From Dacryopinax spathularia (Eukaryota > Basidiomycota > Dacrymycetes > Dacrymycetales > Dacrymycetaceae), in NCBI GenBank assembly GCA_037974965.1, contig JBBPFI010000002.1, positions 1,736,001 through 1,800,000 of the forward strand: 64,000 nt of DNA, in the 5' to 3' direction. The notes below the pieces were generated by a model. It had not been told where the DNA came from. It was given only the letters and a program-made list of their open reading frames with translations, and searched no databases. This document shows positions 11,433 to 21,486 of the stretch, piece after piece; position 1 is the first letter of the stretch; each line of letters starts with the position of its first letter. The translations under genes and the position numbers were made by a program.

Positions 11433-11493
11433 GGGTCCAGCTGACTGACTCCATGCTGACAACGTCCTGACATAGGGTCCTCGGTCAGGGTGC

Positions 11494-13155
11494 ATGCTTG
11501 ACGCGTCTTCCTCTCCGCTACCACCATCTCCCAGGATCAACATTGTGGTTCGAGAAGATGGGAAGCACGCAATGTAAGTTATGTTTGAGAGAAGTCATTA
11601 CGTGCAGAAGCTCACTTGAGGATTGCCCAGTCCACATGGAAGTTGTTTGGCTCCAAAGCGACTACTCGTACCGAGTGTACACGCCCAAGGACAACAGGCC
11701 GGTCGGCAATAGCCCTCCTCGGGGAATGGGGGAGGAGGGCGATCTCTGCTTCAGTTATCGCCATCCCGACCTGTGGATCAAAGACCGTGATGGCTGGCGG
11801 AAGTCTGCAGGGATCTGGCATGGGACCAGCAGGGAGAAGCACCCATCTCGCGACCTGCGCATTTTGGCGACCAACGACCGGTTTCGGTGGATCACCAGTG
11901 CCGCCTTCCATAAGGCGCAGGAGAGGAAAAGGAAGATGGAAAGGGCGGAGGATGACGATGTGGGAGCCGGGTCGAGGCCGAAGAGGAGCGCTCAAGGTGC
12001 GCCCAGCTGATCGCTCAGCCATGGGCCTATGCTGATCCTGTAGCAGGCAATGGCACCCGGCCCACGACACAGAGCGCTGGCCTCGAGGTGACCCCGTCCG
12101 GTGAGCGGGGCGGGGTTGAAGAATATGCGCGTGCCATGGGCAACGGCTGGCTTGTGGAGCTGGCGCGCCAGTGGAGGCAGAAGTTCGGCGATGAGGGGAC
12201 CAGCGCCCATCAAGGCAATGCGATCCTCCAGGCCCTAAGGGCGTATCCGGCCGAGATCAAGCCGAAGACGACGAACCCGGTTGGTGACTTCCTTGCCAGC
12301 AAGTCCCCAGGACAACCGGGATTGGCGCTGGTCGTCGCCGATCTCATGGAGATGGGCCCCACACGCGAGCTGGCCGTCAATGAACCGGAGACGGGCGAAC
12401 AATACGGCCTTTCGGTCCCCGAGATTCTCCAGAGCTTGATCATCCACGGGATGGGCCGTCAGGGAGGCTCACCCATTCCGCAGGTCGCCGCATTCGAGAT
12501 CCCTCCGTCGGATGCAGGCATGCTCCAATGCCAATTTCGGTGACCGCGTGAATGGAAGAGAGGCAAGAAGAACGAGCTGTACGGTAACACCATCGTGTGC
12601 CCAGGTGGGACCGTCAGCGGCTGGCACCGCGATGGCTATGGGAGTCGGTTTGCCACCGTCCATGCCGATATGCCAGGTGTTGGCCCCTACAAGCTGTGGA
12701 TCTTTGCGCCGGACAACGCCCACAACCGCGCCCACCTCTTACCGGACGACAAGGAAGCTCGCGCGCATCTGTGGCACGCGAACGTCATCAAGGAGCTTCG
12801 GGAGCTGGAGTACGTGCTCGTGCGCACGAGTGACTGTCCTGCGCTTGTCATTGGACCCGACGATTGGCACATGGTGCTGACATTCAGTCTCTCCATCCAC
12901 ACCGGCCTGAAGGCTGTCTTGAAGCCAGACTTTGACCGCGCTGTGGTGCTGCTTGAAGAAGGCATCATACGTGTGCAAAGGCAGCCCGTCCGGAACACCG
13001 CGCAGCTGGAGACGAGCATCCTCAAAAACGACATCGGGCTTTGGCTGGAGGACGCGGTTGGGCTGACCAGGGAGCAAAAGAAGACGATGCAGGACTTGAA
13101 GCAGAAGGTCCAGCTCGTCGAGAAGAGCATCGGTGGATTGCCCGAGGACGATTAG
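11494..13155 (+). CDS. JmjC-like (cupin 2-oxoglutarate oxygenase-type) domain protein
   Basis: Best model: exons 11494-11573, 11608-11996, 12044-12506 and 12561-13155, 509 codons (508 aa). The first intron would be only 34 bases; starting at the ATG at 11558 with an intron 11574-11630 is an alternative. The third intron (12507-12560) has a weak GTCGGA donor. The C-terminal half has a GNTIVCPGGTVSGWHRDGYG motif, giving a His-x-Asp pair at about residues 333/335, followed by KLWIFAP and a second His in DDWHMVLTFSLSIHTGL (about 414). This is the His-x-Asp...His iron-binding layout of JmjC/cupin oxygenases. Enzyme activity is inferred only from these motifs. The N-terminal half (RILATNDRFRWITSAAFHKAQERKRK, then YARAMGNGWLVELARQWRQKFG) is not recognised. 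It lies between palindrome arrays B and C. Confidence 0.62.
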
Positions 13156-13600
13156 GCCAAGTGAATACCGCACTGAACCTGTAGTCAGTACATGAGATAA
13201 TGGAGCATATGTCCATCTTGCGCCGTGCATGTGCATCGTCAAATTGGTAAATCACCCTGGCCTGTTTCCGTCCCCCCCCCCCCAGCCCCGTCCCCTGCAC
13301 CGACAGATGCATTATTATAATACAATTACAATGGTAATTTAATTATAATTAAATACTACATTATGCGCCGGCTGGAATGGACCCTGTCGATGAAGCACGT
13401 GAATTGAATAGTCCCGATGAGACCCTAAACAAGCGGAAGCAAACTACTCTGCCTCCTCGTCGTCTTCTTGCCTCTCGTCGTCGACCTCCCACCACCACCT
13501 CACCACCATCACCTCCTCGACCACCTCCTCCTCGTCTACCAGCCCCAGCCCCTCCTCCTCCTCCTCTCACCACCTCTGCCGGACCATATAACCTCCCCTC
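13156..13600. other. Intergenic: homopolymer, AT-rich and CT-rich sequence
   Basis: Contains a run of C near 13273-13283, a very AT-rich patch around 13315-13365, then long CTC/CCT-rich sequence. Open frames on either strand here are low complexity (Pro or Gly/Arg repeats) and I do not call a gene. The CT-rich part resembles the sequence flanking array B, so it belongs to the same duplicated segment. Confidence 0.55.
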
Positions 13601-14117
13601 CCCTCCTCGCCTTGCAAGTACCTTTGTCCAAGGTACAGCAGGTGTAGGAATCGACTTGCGCGCAAGTCGGCGCTGAAGCTCCACCTCTCCGTCTCGAGGG
13701 CCCACAAGCGGGCTTACTGCGACAAACAAGTCACCGTACTCGGTACTTGCTCCTCCCCCTTCTGGCCAGACAAGTCACCGTGCTCGGTACTTGATTCATC
13801 CCTTCTAGGAACAGGTCACCGCGCTCGGTACTTGTCTCCTCCTCCTCCTGCTCCCAGCGACGTTACGGTTACCGCTCACGGTGCCGCAACCTTACCTCCA
13901 ATCGCGCCTACACGTTAGGCAGGGACAAGCCACCGCTCTCGGTACTTGGACCCATCCATCCGTTTGACTCCCCTTCCTTCTGCGCAAGCCACCGTGCTCG
14001 GTACTTGTGCTCATCTCCTCCCACCCCTCTCCATCTGCGCAAGCCACCGTGCTCGGTACTTGTGCTCATCTCCTCCCACCCCTCTCCATCTGCGCAAGCC
14101 ACCGCTCTCGGTACTTG
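13600..14117 (+). repeat. Palindrome array C, upstream of the Ulp1-like gene
   Basis: Units lie at 13618-13636 (GTACCTT-N5-AAGGTAC), 13727-13749, 13771-13793, 13812-13834, 13860-13891 (GGTT..AACC arms), 13926-13948, 13985-14007, 14040-14062 and 14095-14117. The order of the first six matches array B, including the spacer CGTTACGGTTACCGCTCACG. The array ends 23 bases before the chosen start codon of the Ulp1-like gene. Confidence 0.87.
13985..14117 (+). repeat. 55-base tandem repeat inside array C
   Basis: The last three palindromes start at 13985, 14040 and 14095, exactly 55 bases apart. The 32-base linkers (TGCTCATCTCCTCCCACCCC and following bases) are identical. This points to a recent local amplification of palindrome plus linker. 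Confidence 0.9.
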
Positions 14118-14140
14118 CGCCCCACCCCGTCCACATCGTC

Positions 14141-17123
14141 ATGCCTGAGGCTCGCATTGCTCCAGGCATCAACCTCGCCGGTAACAAGCAGTTCCCCCTG
14201 TCGAAAGACCTTCCGAGCCGACTGCTCGAGGTCGGACTGCCGCCGATTTGGGTGCCCGCGCACCTCGGGGAGAAGAGCCGCTCGACTGATCGTCGCCATC
14301 GCCGCCAGCAATTTTATAACGACATCCTGGACCGCACACTCACCTGCTACGAGAGGCAGGAGGTCCTCATCTGCTGGCAACTGTATTGCCGGGAAAAGCT
14401 GTTTCAAGATGGTGAGCGATCTCTGACCCGTGCTTGTACGATTGGCCACTTATCATATTTTATAGGTCTTTCCTTCATTACGGGCGACCCGGCGATGTCT
14501 GACCGGCCAAGAGCCATGGAACAGCTCGGGCTGCACCTAGCGCGTCGGGAGTTCGCGTTGCAGGAACTCACAAAGTACCAACAAGCCTTTGCTGAGTGCA
14601 CCCGCACCATCGCGCTCCATCCCTCGCTCAATTGGCTCACCCACGAGCGCCGGCAGGTGGTGCGTAACTGGGAGGACGGTTTGCAGATGTCCCTATGGCG
14701 CTTTTTCCCGCACCCCGACGATTGGGATGCTGGTGACGGCTGCTTCATCACCCTCTCAGCGTCGTCACGGCATGACCTGCCCAACTTCGTGTGGCCTCCA
14801 TTCATTCCCTCGGGAATGGTGGAATGGCTTGTTGGGCGCCCCGCTGCTGCCTGGACCATAGCACCCGGCTGGGCCGCCTGCTTTGCTCGGTACCCCACTG
14901 TCGTCCATCTCCTCCCCGAGCGCATGATGGAGATGGGAGCCGCGGCCCTCGCCCCTGTCCCCGCGCCTGCCGCTGCACCCGCACCCTCCGCCCCATCAGG
15001 GTCAGCGCATGTTCGACGAGAAAGGTCACCTCCCGTCCAACCTCGAGAGTATGCTGCTGCCCGACCCCGTGCCTTCCCTGACCGTGGGAGGCGGACTCCA
15101 CCACCCGTCTCCACGCGACGCCGATCCCCCTCACCTTACCTCCGGCGCGCCCAACACTGGTCCCCTCGTCCGGGTCGTTATCGTAGCCCGTCTCCTGTAA
15201 GTCGTCGTTACAGGAGTCGCCGATCGTCCAGCCCGACCAGCAGCCAATTCAGTCGCAGTTATGCGACCTCCGCGCCCAGCTATGGCTATGATGGTGACCG
15301 CCGCTCGTCGCGACTCAGCCGATCGCGTCATGGCTCGTCCCACGGAGCCCCTCGACGTGACCTACGGCAAGGTGATCGTCGTGAGGACACGTCGCGCTCA
15401 CCGCGCTATTCCCCGCGGCCCTCCCATCCTCCACTGTCTCCCCCGCAGGTCCCCGAGGAGGCCTGTCCTGAGCCGGCCAGGGTGGTTTGTACGCCGAGGG
15501 AACCCGTCATAGCTTCTGGTTCGCCCAGTCGCCGAGGGGACTCATCCTCCACTCCGGCGGGGCGGTGGACCCCAGAGGGACAACCACCCCAGGATGACAC
15601 CGCCGAGGGATTACCCTCAGAGGATGAGGATGAGGTGATGATCGTGGAGGAGGATGTGTACACCCATCCTCCTCTCACGCCGTTCAGCCCGGCCACCGCT
15701 GCTTCACCAGGGTCGCCTGTAGTTGCGTCCCATCCGGCCGCTCCCTTCCAACGGCAGGCAAGCGTGGACAGCCTTCCTTCGGTGGGTGAAGTCATCCGCC
15801 AGGATCGGGGCGCATACGACCCTATGGACGATCCTGTCCTCGCCGACCCCACCCTGGCCAAGTTCGCGTTAGACGACGCGGTCTTTCACCCACCGCCGTC
15901 CCTGCCAGTCGTTCGACCGCATCCATTTGCGACGCGACTCATGCAGATGGGTTGCAAGGTTGCCAACGTCGATATTATTGTGGTAAGCTAGCCCTCTAGT
16001 GTGATCCTTGCTGTTGCTCACCCACTGGTCAGCCGCCCTCTCGTTATGATGACTGGTCCCCTCCCTCGATTAAGCACTGTCGCCAAAATGGCTCCAGCAT
16101 TGACCGGCTGTTCCGAGGCATTCGGGGGGTTGTGTCCGTCCCAGGAGGGACTATCGTCCGCCTGTTCCACACTGACAAGATGCTCACCAACTTCGTCGTG
16201 GATGACATCTTGCAGTTGAGCTGCGCTGGCTGGCCCGTCGAAGAACCCGTTGTGCCTCAAGCCCCGGTAGCCATCGTGATGCTGACCAGGGCTTACACAA
16301 CGTTCCCGAAGCCAGTCCCGAAGCCAGTCATCGACGATTGGGCCTATCGACCCTCTGCCCACAAGGATTTCAAGACATGGTACCGCAACAGCTTCTTCGC
16401 CAACAATTGTTTCCCCTCTGGCGACGTGGAGCGGGAAGAGGCAAGGCGATCCGTGGCGTGCTGGGAACATGGCCACATGCTGTTCCCTGTGTTGTCCGAC
16501 GGACACTTCACCTTAGTTCGTGTGAATTTCCTGCACAAGACGATTTGGGTGTACGATTCCTTGATGTGGAGAAACTGGCCTCAGGTGGCGTGGGTATGTG
16601 CTGAGCAATCCCTACCTTGTCTAGGATTGACATAGTGCACAGCAGGTTATTCGTATCATACGCGCGGCTCAGACCGTGGCCAAAATAGAACATGGCTTAG
16701 CGTGGGAGACTGATTTTGCTGGCTGGGAAGTGTCTCGCGTTCAGGCAAGTTGACCTGCTCTGTTGTATGCGTGTCGCTGACGGTTGACCAGGTTGTGCTT
16801 CAGGGCAACAGCATCGACTGCGGTGCCTGGGTGATTCTGCACGCGCTGGCTATCCTGAAGGGCAAGGACGCGTCCTCCCTCCAGCCGGCCCAAGTCAAGC
16901 GGTTCAGGAAGTGGATGTATGCCCACGCTTGCTCGCTGCCGCTGGATCCGGACGCTGAGGCTCGGGCTGCTCGGACGGCTCTGCGACCGCGACCACGACA
17001 TATTTCTGTGGATTCCGTAGCTGAAGTATGTAGCATAGATTCGTAATGTCCACCCCGTTGTGCCCAAGCCGCTGACGTGGTTAGCAACCCGTGAGGGTTA
17101 TGTGGATCGGCCAGCAACCATAA
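14141..17123 (+). CDS. Ulp1-like SUMO-protease (C48 cysteine peptidase) domain protein with RS-rich region
   Basis: Six exons, 14141-14411, 14466-15982, 16033-16593, 16646-16744, 16792-17025 and 17085-17123, give 907 codons (906 aa). Residues 1-260 are an unrecognised globular region (QFYNDILDRTLTCYERQEVLICWQLYC; WLTHERRQVVRNWEDGLQMSLWRFFPHPDDWD). About 270-400 is rich in Arg, Ser and Pro (RRSPSPYLRR, RYRSPSPVSRRYRSRRSSSP) like an RS domain. The C-terminal third has the C48 layout: DGHFTLVRVNFLHKTIWVYDSL supplies His (about 754) and Asp (about 770), and LQGNSIDCGAWVILHAL supplies Gln (about 820) and Cys (about 826). All four active-site residues are present. Intron 16745-16791 is a GC-AG intron (GCAAGT donor). 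The frame is open upstream of 14141 through the palindromes; I chose the first ATG after them. Its substrate is unknown. Confidence 0.8.
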
Positions 17124-17254
17124 TTTCCTTTTAAGGTAAATGATCGGCTGACGATGATAGGGCCCCAGTGAAAAAACCGGTCGAGCAATATTCAAGAGGG
17201 CCTCTCCCCACCCCCACCCCCTTTAGCGGCTACACGACGACCACCGCCCTGATC

Positions 17255-19481
17255 ATGGTCGGGAGCGTCCTGAGGGCACCCTACGCGGTGAGGGATGTTG
17301 TCCACCTCTACAATGAGCGCAGCAAGTCCACGGGGCAGTCCAAGGCCTCCCCTGCCGCTAAGCAGCCATGTCGGAAGTGCGGCAAACGGAACCAGGTTCT
17401 GGTTTGCATGAACCGCCAAAACCAGGAGCCAGCAAATTATGGTCGCCTGTTCTCTAGGGTATGCGGCCCTTGTCATAGGGGGTCATGTCCTGGGCTGACT
17501 TCGTTACAGTGCTTCGGCCACCACCCCTCGTCCTCCGTCAACTCCCACCAAAGCACGCACCCCGTCATCACTTGGCACAGTGAACAGCTGCATGCAGACG
17601 ACATCCGCACATTGAGGCACGACTTTCGAGATGTTCAACCTGACTTTCCTCCCGGTACACCGAGTGTGGGGAGTGCGACGCCCAAGAAGCCCCACCAGCG
17701 TGCGCAAGCCCGTTGCGGCGCTTGCGGGCATCGAGCCCATCGCTCATGCCAGAAGCAATGGTGTAAGGCCTGCTGCACCAGCCTACCGATTGCTCAACAC
17801 CACGGGTTGATTGCGGGTTGTGATGTGCATGGAGAACCTCGACCAGCCCGTGGAGGAACACCCGGGCTTGTTGTCCAGCAAGGAGGGGAAGGAGGGAGTG
17901 GAGCTCACGAGGAGCCGGGTTGGGGGGAGAGTGAAGGGGAAGCGGGACGGCATGAGGATGAGGAGATGGAGGTTGTGGGGGCCCAAACTGCACCGGGAGG
18001 TGATGAGGTTCCCGCTGGGGACGCTCAAGGGGAAGGGGATGGGTTTGAGGTTGTTCCAAAGGCGACCGGGTCTGCCAGGCAAGCGACCGCCAGCCCAAGC
18101 AAGCGTAGGGCCATGGGTGGCTCAGTCGAACGACGTGGGGCTTACCGAGCGATGAAGCCTACTTGGGCAGAGGGCCACGCCCGTCAATTGGCTGAGGCAG
18201 AGCAGATTCGGGAGCGGGAGGAGCAGATTCAACGGATGTTCACACTGGTGGTTTTTGCTGGGGTGCGTCAGTTACATGCGAAGTCCGCAGACACTTACTG
18301 ACATCCATCGGACATAGACGGAGAGGGCTCCTGAGGTTTTCCCGAATCTCCTGGCACTGGCCACATCCTCCGGTCTTTCCACTCGGGTGGACGATTGGCC
18401 CAGCCATGTGAAGGCCGCGTTGGGGGAGGAAGTGCGCTTCCTTCGTCTGTTCAATGCGGACGAAGGCCGCTGGGACTTGTACGGGCGGGAGACGGTTCGC
18501 TTGATCCACAAGGGAGAACGCTTGCTGGCTCGGCTGCCTGATGTGGGAGTGAGCGAGCAGATGGAGGAGGAGATGCGGAAGGTGGTGCCGTTTGTGGTGA
18601 AGGATGATCGGCGGGGCGCGAAACGGCCCAGGTCAATGTCACCCACTCTCGAATCTCCGAAACAGTCTGTTGTCAAGAGGTCGCGGGCTTCGGAGCAAGC
18701 CACAGAGCCGCTACGTGACATGTCACCTTGGTTAGTGATCAACAAGCGGGCCCTGAAGGGATACGTGGAGGATGACTGGCAGGATGGGTGCATGGCGAAA
18801 GTGGAGGTAGAGGGTGAGGGACGATGGCCCTCGCCCTTCACTGACCTCGACCTCACGGGATCCCCGGATCCTCCCGCTAGTCGTGTTCCTAAGGTGGAAA
18901 TCGAGACGTGGGATCTCACATCGTCCCCGCCATCGTATTCTCTGTCGCAGGCTGGTCAAGCACCTTCCTCGCCCTTGTCTCCACCCATGGCGAAGCTCAG
19001 CTGGCCCAAGAAGCACACAATGGATGGGAAATGGCCAGGCAATAGGAGCTACGGCGACATTGTTCGTGGCCATACAAAGATCTCTTCGTCGAAGGGACGG
19101 GGTGCCGGTCGGGGTATAGCCGCCCTTGAAGCTGCCTTCGAAGAGCACTACGGCATGCCAGCGGTCTACAAGACGTACTGGGAGCATACGAGCCTACTTC
19201 ATAAGCCGGGGTTGGAGGAGCTGAACGCGGTATACCGTGTGAACCCGGAGAGGAAGTGGGCGGACTTTCGCAGGGAGGCACGAGAGGTCGAGAAGAACGA
19301 GAAGGCGAGGCGTCAACTGGGAGAGTTGCAAGGGGGTTCCAAAGGGGGACGGGGGGACGCTGAGTGTGCAGTGGACGGGAAAGTGAAAGGTGTTGGGGGG
19401 AGGGGTGCGAGGGGAGGAGGGGGAGACAGAAAAGGGAAAGGGAGGGCGATTGCCCACCTCAAGGTAGAGGGTGATATCTAA
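17255..19481 (+). CDS. GRF-like zinc-finger, cysteine-cluster protein
   Basis: Exons 17255-17458, 17510-18262 and 18318-19481 give 707 codons (706 aa). Near the N-terminus, CRKCGKRNQVLVCMNRQ..NYGRLFSRCFGHH (about residues 39-73) resembles a GRF zinc finger (C-x2-C, N-x-GR-x-F-x-x-C) with an atypical last ligand. A second cluster, CGACGHRAHRSCQKQWCKACC (about 137-157), is a Cys/His knuckle of a type I associate with basidiomycete transposon-linked proteins. The middle is acidic and disordered. The C-terminal part holds SYGDIVRGHTKISSSKGRGAGRG and a charged helix (VYRVNPERKWADFRREAREVEKN), then Gly/Lys-rich sequence. It starts 131 bases after the Ulp1-like stop on the same strand, so the two could be co-expressed or one split gene. 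Nucleic-acid binding is inferred. Confidence 0.68.
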
Positions 19482-19724
19482 TTGGCTGAGCGCGACTTGG
19501 CTCCCTGCTTGTTCCAGTTTTGTTGGTTTGTTTTTTGGTAGCTTGTTTAGTTTTCTAACAAACTTTTGTTCATTACTATCTCTATTTACTAACTAATACA
19601 ATGCCATTGTCACCCGCGCGCACTCTCACTGAATAGGACCAGGGTCCTGCAGCCCTCGACGCGGAGGCCCGGATGCAAATGGGAGCAAAGCTGAGAATGA
19701 AATCGGCACAGCTTTACAGACCCT

Positions 19725-19750
19725 GTTCTGGATCTGTGCAGATCCAGAAC
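19725..19750. repeat. Perfect 12-base palindrome, 2-base loop
   Basis: GTTCTGGATCTG, TG, CAGATCCAGAAC form a perfect stem of 12 pairs. It sits 240 bases after the GRF-like gene and 140 before the AhpD-like gene. A second perfect inverted pair, TGAGCGTCCTC (19766-19776) and GAGGACGCTCA (19865-19875), frames the next 110 bases. Confidence 0.9.
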
Positions 19751-19890
19751 ATTTGCCCGGATTCCTGAGCGTCCTCGGGAAGGTAAGGGATTCGCCCATT
19801 TGGGCTTACAAGCCTGTTTCGGGCAGGGCTTCCGTACCATATGCATCACTACTCGGTGTTCTCTGAGGACGCTCATGATCTGCGTCACTC

Positions 19891-20790
19891 ATGATCCTTC
19901 GTGCTGCTCGTAGGGCGCTACCCACTCTCCTCGCCGTTCGACGCGCTCGCCCTTGCATATACCGACGCGCAATGTCCCACTCGTCTTCCTCTCCACCGTC
20001 GACCGCATTCCTCGATACCCTCGCCAGCAACAAGAACCTCCAGCCCGACTCGTGGTACCTCATCGCCGCGGCCGTCTCCGTCACTCTCGGCGGTGGCTCA
20101 TCCTGGATCCCCGCCATCTACCGACGCGCCGTCGCACCCCTCGGTCCTGCCCCCGCCGAACCAACCCCCTCCCCTCCCAACTTCACCGACGACCCCCTCC
20201 CGCGCCGCAGAGTCGTGCGCCGACTAAAGGAAGCCCTCGTCAAAGGCGCAATCCTGCACGGCGTCCCACACGCCATCAGCGCCAGCCTAGCGCTCAAAGA
20301 CGCTCTCGAGCCTGGAGACAAAGACGACAGCTTCGTCCGAGAAGGGTACGACCTCGATGGGCGGAATCGGGAGAGGGGATACGAGGCGCTGCACAGGATA
20401 TATAGGGATGAGATGCCGCTTGTTGGGGAGAAGAAGGCGATGATGCGGGATGTGGAGTGGTTCAGCTATAATGTCACGTACGGCATCTTCCTCGCTCCGA
20501 TCAGTGACCAAGATCCGCGAGCGCCGTTGAGTCTGAAGGAGACGGAGATGGTGGTGCTGAGCGTGTTGTTGGCACTGCAGGCGCCGATGGAGGTGAAGTG
20601 GCATTTGAGGGGTTGTTTGTGGGTGGGAATGAGCGAAGAGGAGGTCGAGGCGGTCCAGACGGCTGCTGAGGACGTCGCGAGGGAGTGCTCGGGAGTGGAC
20701 ATCAGGACGGGTATGCCAAGGGTGCAGGAGATGGTGCAGATCATGAAGGAGAAAGAGGCGCAGAACGCCTTGGCTGAGGGGAAGAAGTGA
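19891..20790 (+). CDS. AhpD-like / carboxymuconolactone-decarboxylase-fold protein
   Basis: Single open frame of 299 aa. The N-terminus (MILRAARRALPTLLAVRRARPCIYRRAMSH) is strongly basic and hydrophobic, like a mitochondrial presequence; an internal ATG at 19972 would give a form without it. The C-terminal two thirds are helical. LSLKETEMVVLSVLLALQAPMEVKWHLRGCLWVGMSEEEVEAV resembles the AhpD-like helix arrangement with a conserved Glu and His, but the redox CxxC pair of true AhpD is not seen. Known fungal members of this type are uncharacterised. Activity should not be assumed. Confidence 0.68.
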   Translation: MILRAARRALPTLLAVRRARPCIYRRAMSHSSSSPPSTAFLDTLASNKNLQPDSWYLIAAAVSVTLGGGSSWIPAIYRRAVAPLGPAPAEPTPSPPNFTDDPLPRRRVVRRLKEALVKGAILHGVPHAISASLALKDALEPGDKDDSFVREGYDLDGRNRERGYEALHRIYRDEMPLVGEKKAMMRDVEWFSYNVTYGIFLAPISDQDPRAPLSLKETEMVVLSVLLALQAPMEVKWHLRGCLWVGMSEEEVEAVQTAAEDVARECSGVDIRTGMPRVQEMVQIMKEKEAQNALAEGKK

Positions 20791-21470
20791 GGCCACAGAG
20801 TCGCGCCTGATCAAGTCGGATCCGGATTTTGTAGACGCTGTAGAATTATTCCGCTAATTATATCTAACGTATAACGGTCCTTCGTGAGATACTTGTACCT
20901 TTGACATCAAAACGTGCGAAGGAGAGAACAATAGGCGCTGCTCTGCCAATGTGCCCACAACTCCAATCAGGCTCTGCTGAAGTTGCGGTGGGCGACTCCG
21001 GAGCAATTGGGGATTTATCACCGACGCGGGAGCAGCCGGAGAGGCTAAACGCCGAAACATTCCTACGCGCTCCGCGAGTCGCGTCGAACGCGACTGGAAT
21101 GAGACATCGACGTTACGGCCTCCTCCTCGCTCGACCTTCCAGCATACATTCCTCGCTGTGCATGATTTTGGCCTTGGTACCCACTTTATCGATGAGAAAT
21201 GATCGAGACGTCGCTCCATGCGGTGCTGGAGAACAATGAGGAAGCAGGTGACGTAGCTGTCGGAAGAATGCGAAGACCGACAAGGTCGCGCCGCGCAGTT
21301 CAGAGAGAGACAGGATGCCAGAGGCTTTCGAGGTAGAAGTCCTTGTTCTTGATCGATTAACTAAAGAGTCCATCTTGCTCACTTCGGTCAGGAGTTTGCA
21401 TATACATCTGCGTTAGTGGCCGACTGCATTCCCTCAGCTCGACCTGAAACACCCTCCTCTCATTTCGCCC
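20791..21470. other. Intergenic, no convincing gene
   Basis: About 680 bases with open frames of up to 121 codons on both strands but no recognisable protein, no conserved start and no intron structure that improves them. I see nothing else definite here. Confidence 0.4.
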
Positions 21471-21479
21471 TCGCGCCTT

Positions 21480-21486
21480 TATAAAG
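21480..21486 (+). promoter_or_regulatory. TATA box of first MPSN-family gene
   Basis: TATAAAG at about 275 bases before the ATG at 21755. The leader between contains an ATG at 21563 opening a 37-codon frame. This could be an upstream ORF or could be removed by a leader intron (donor-like GTGGGC near 21581, acceptor-like CTATAG near 21690). Confidence 0.55.

Noticed and set aside
11494-13155. Reading the oxygenase-like protein as a TET/JBP enzyme, which KDZ elements are known to accompany
   Set aside because: The SGWHRDG...KLWIFAP...DWHMV pattern fits JmjC-type cupins better; the usual TET/JBP C-terminal Arg motif is not apparent.
13377-13729. Plus and minus low-complexity frames over the CT-rich sequence
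   Set aside because: Pro-rich or Gly/Arg-rich translations of a CTC-rich spacer that is part of the duplicated repeat segment; no domain.
7964-14117. Reading the palindrome arrays as a CRISPR array
   Set aside because: Units are irregularly spaced, vary in sequence, have no unique equal-length spacers, and the DNA is eukaryotic.
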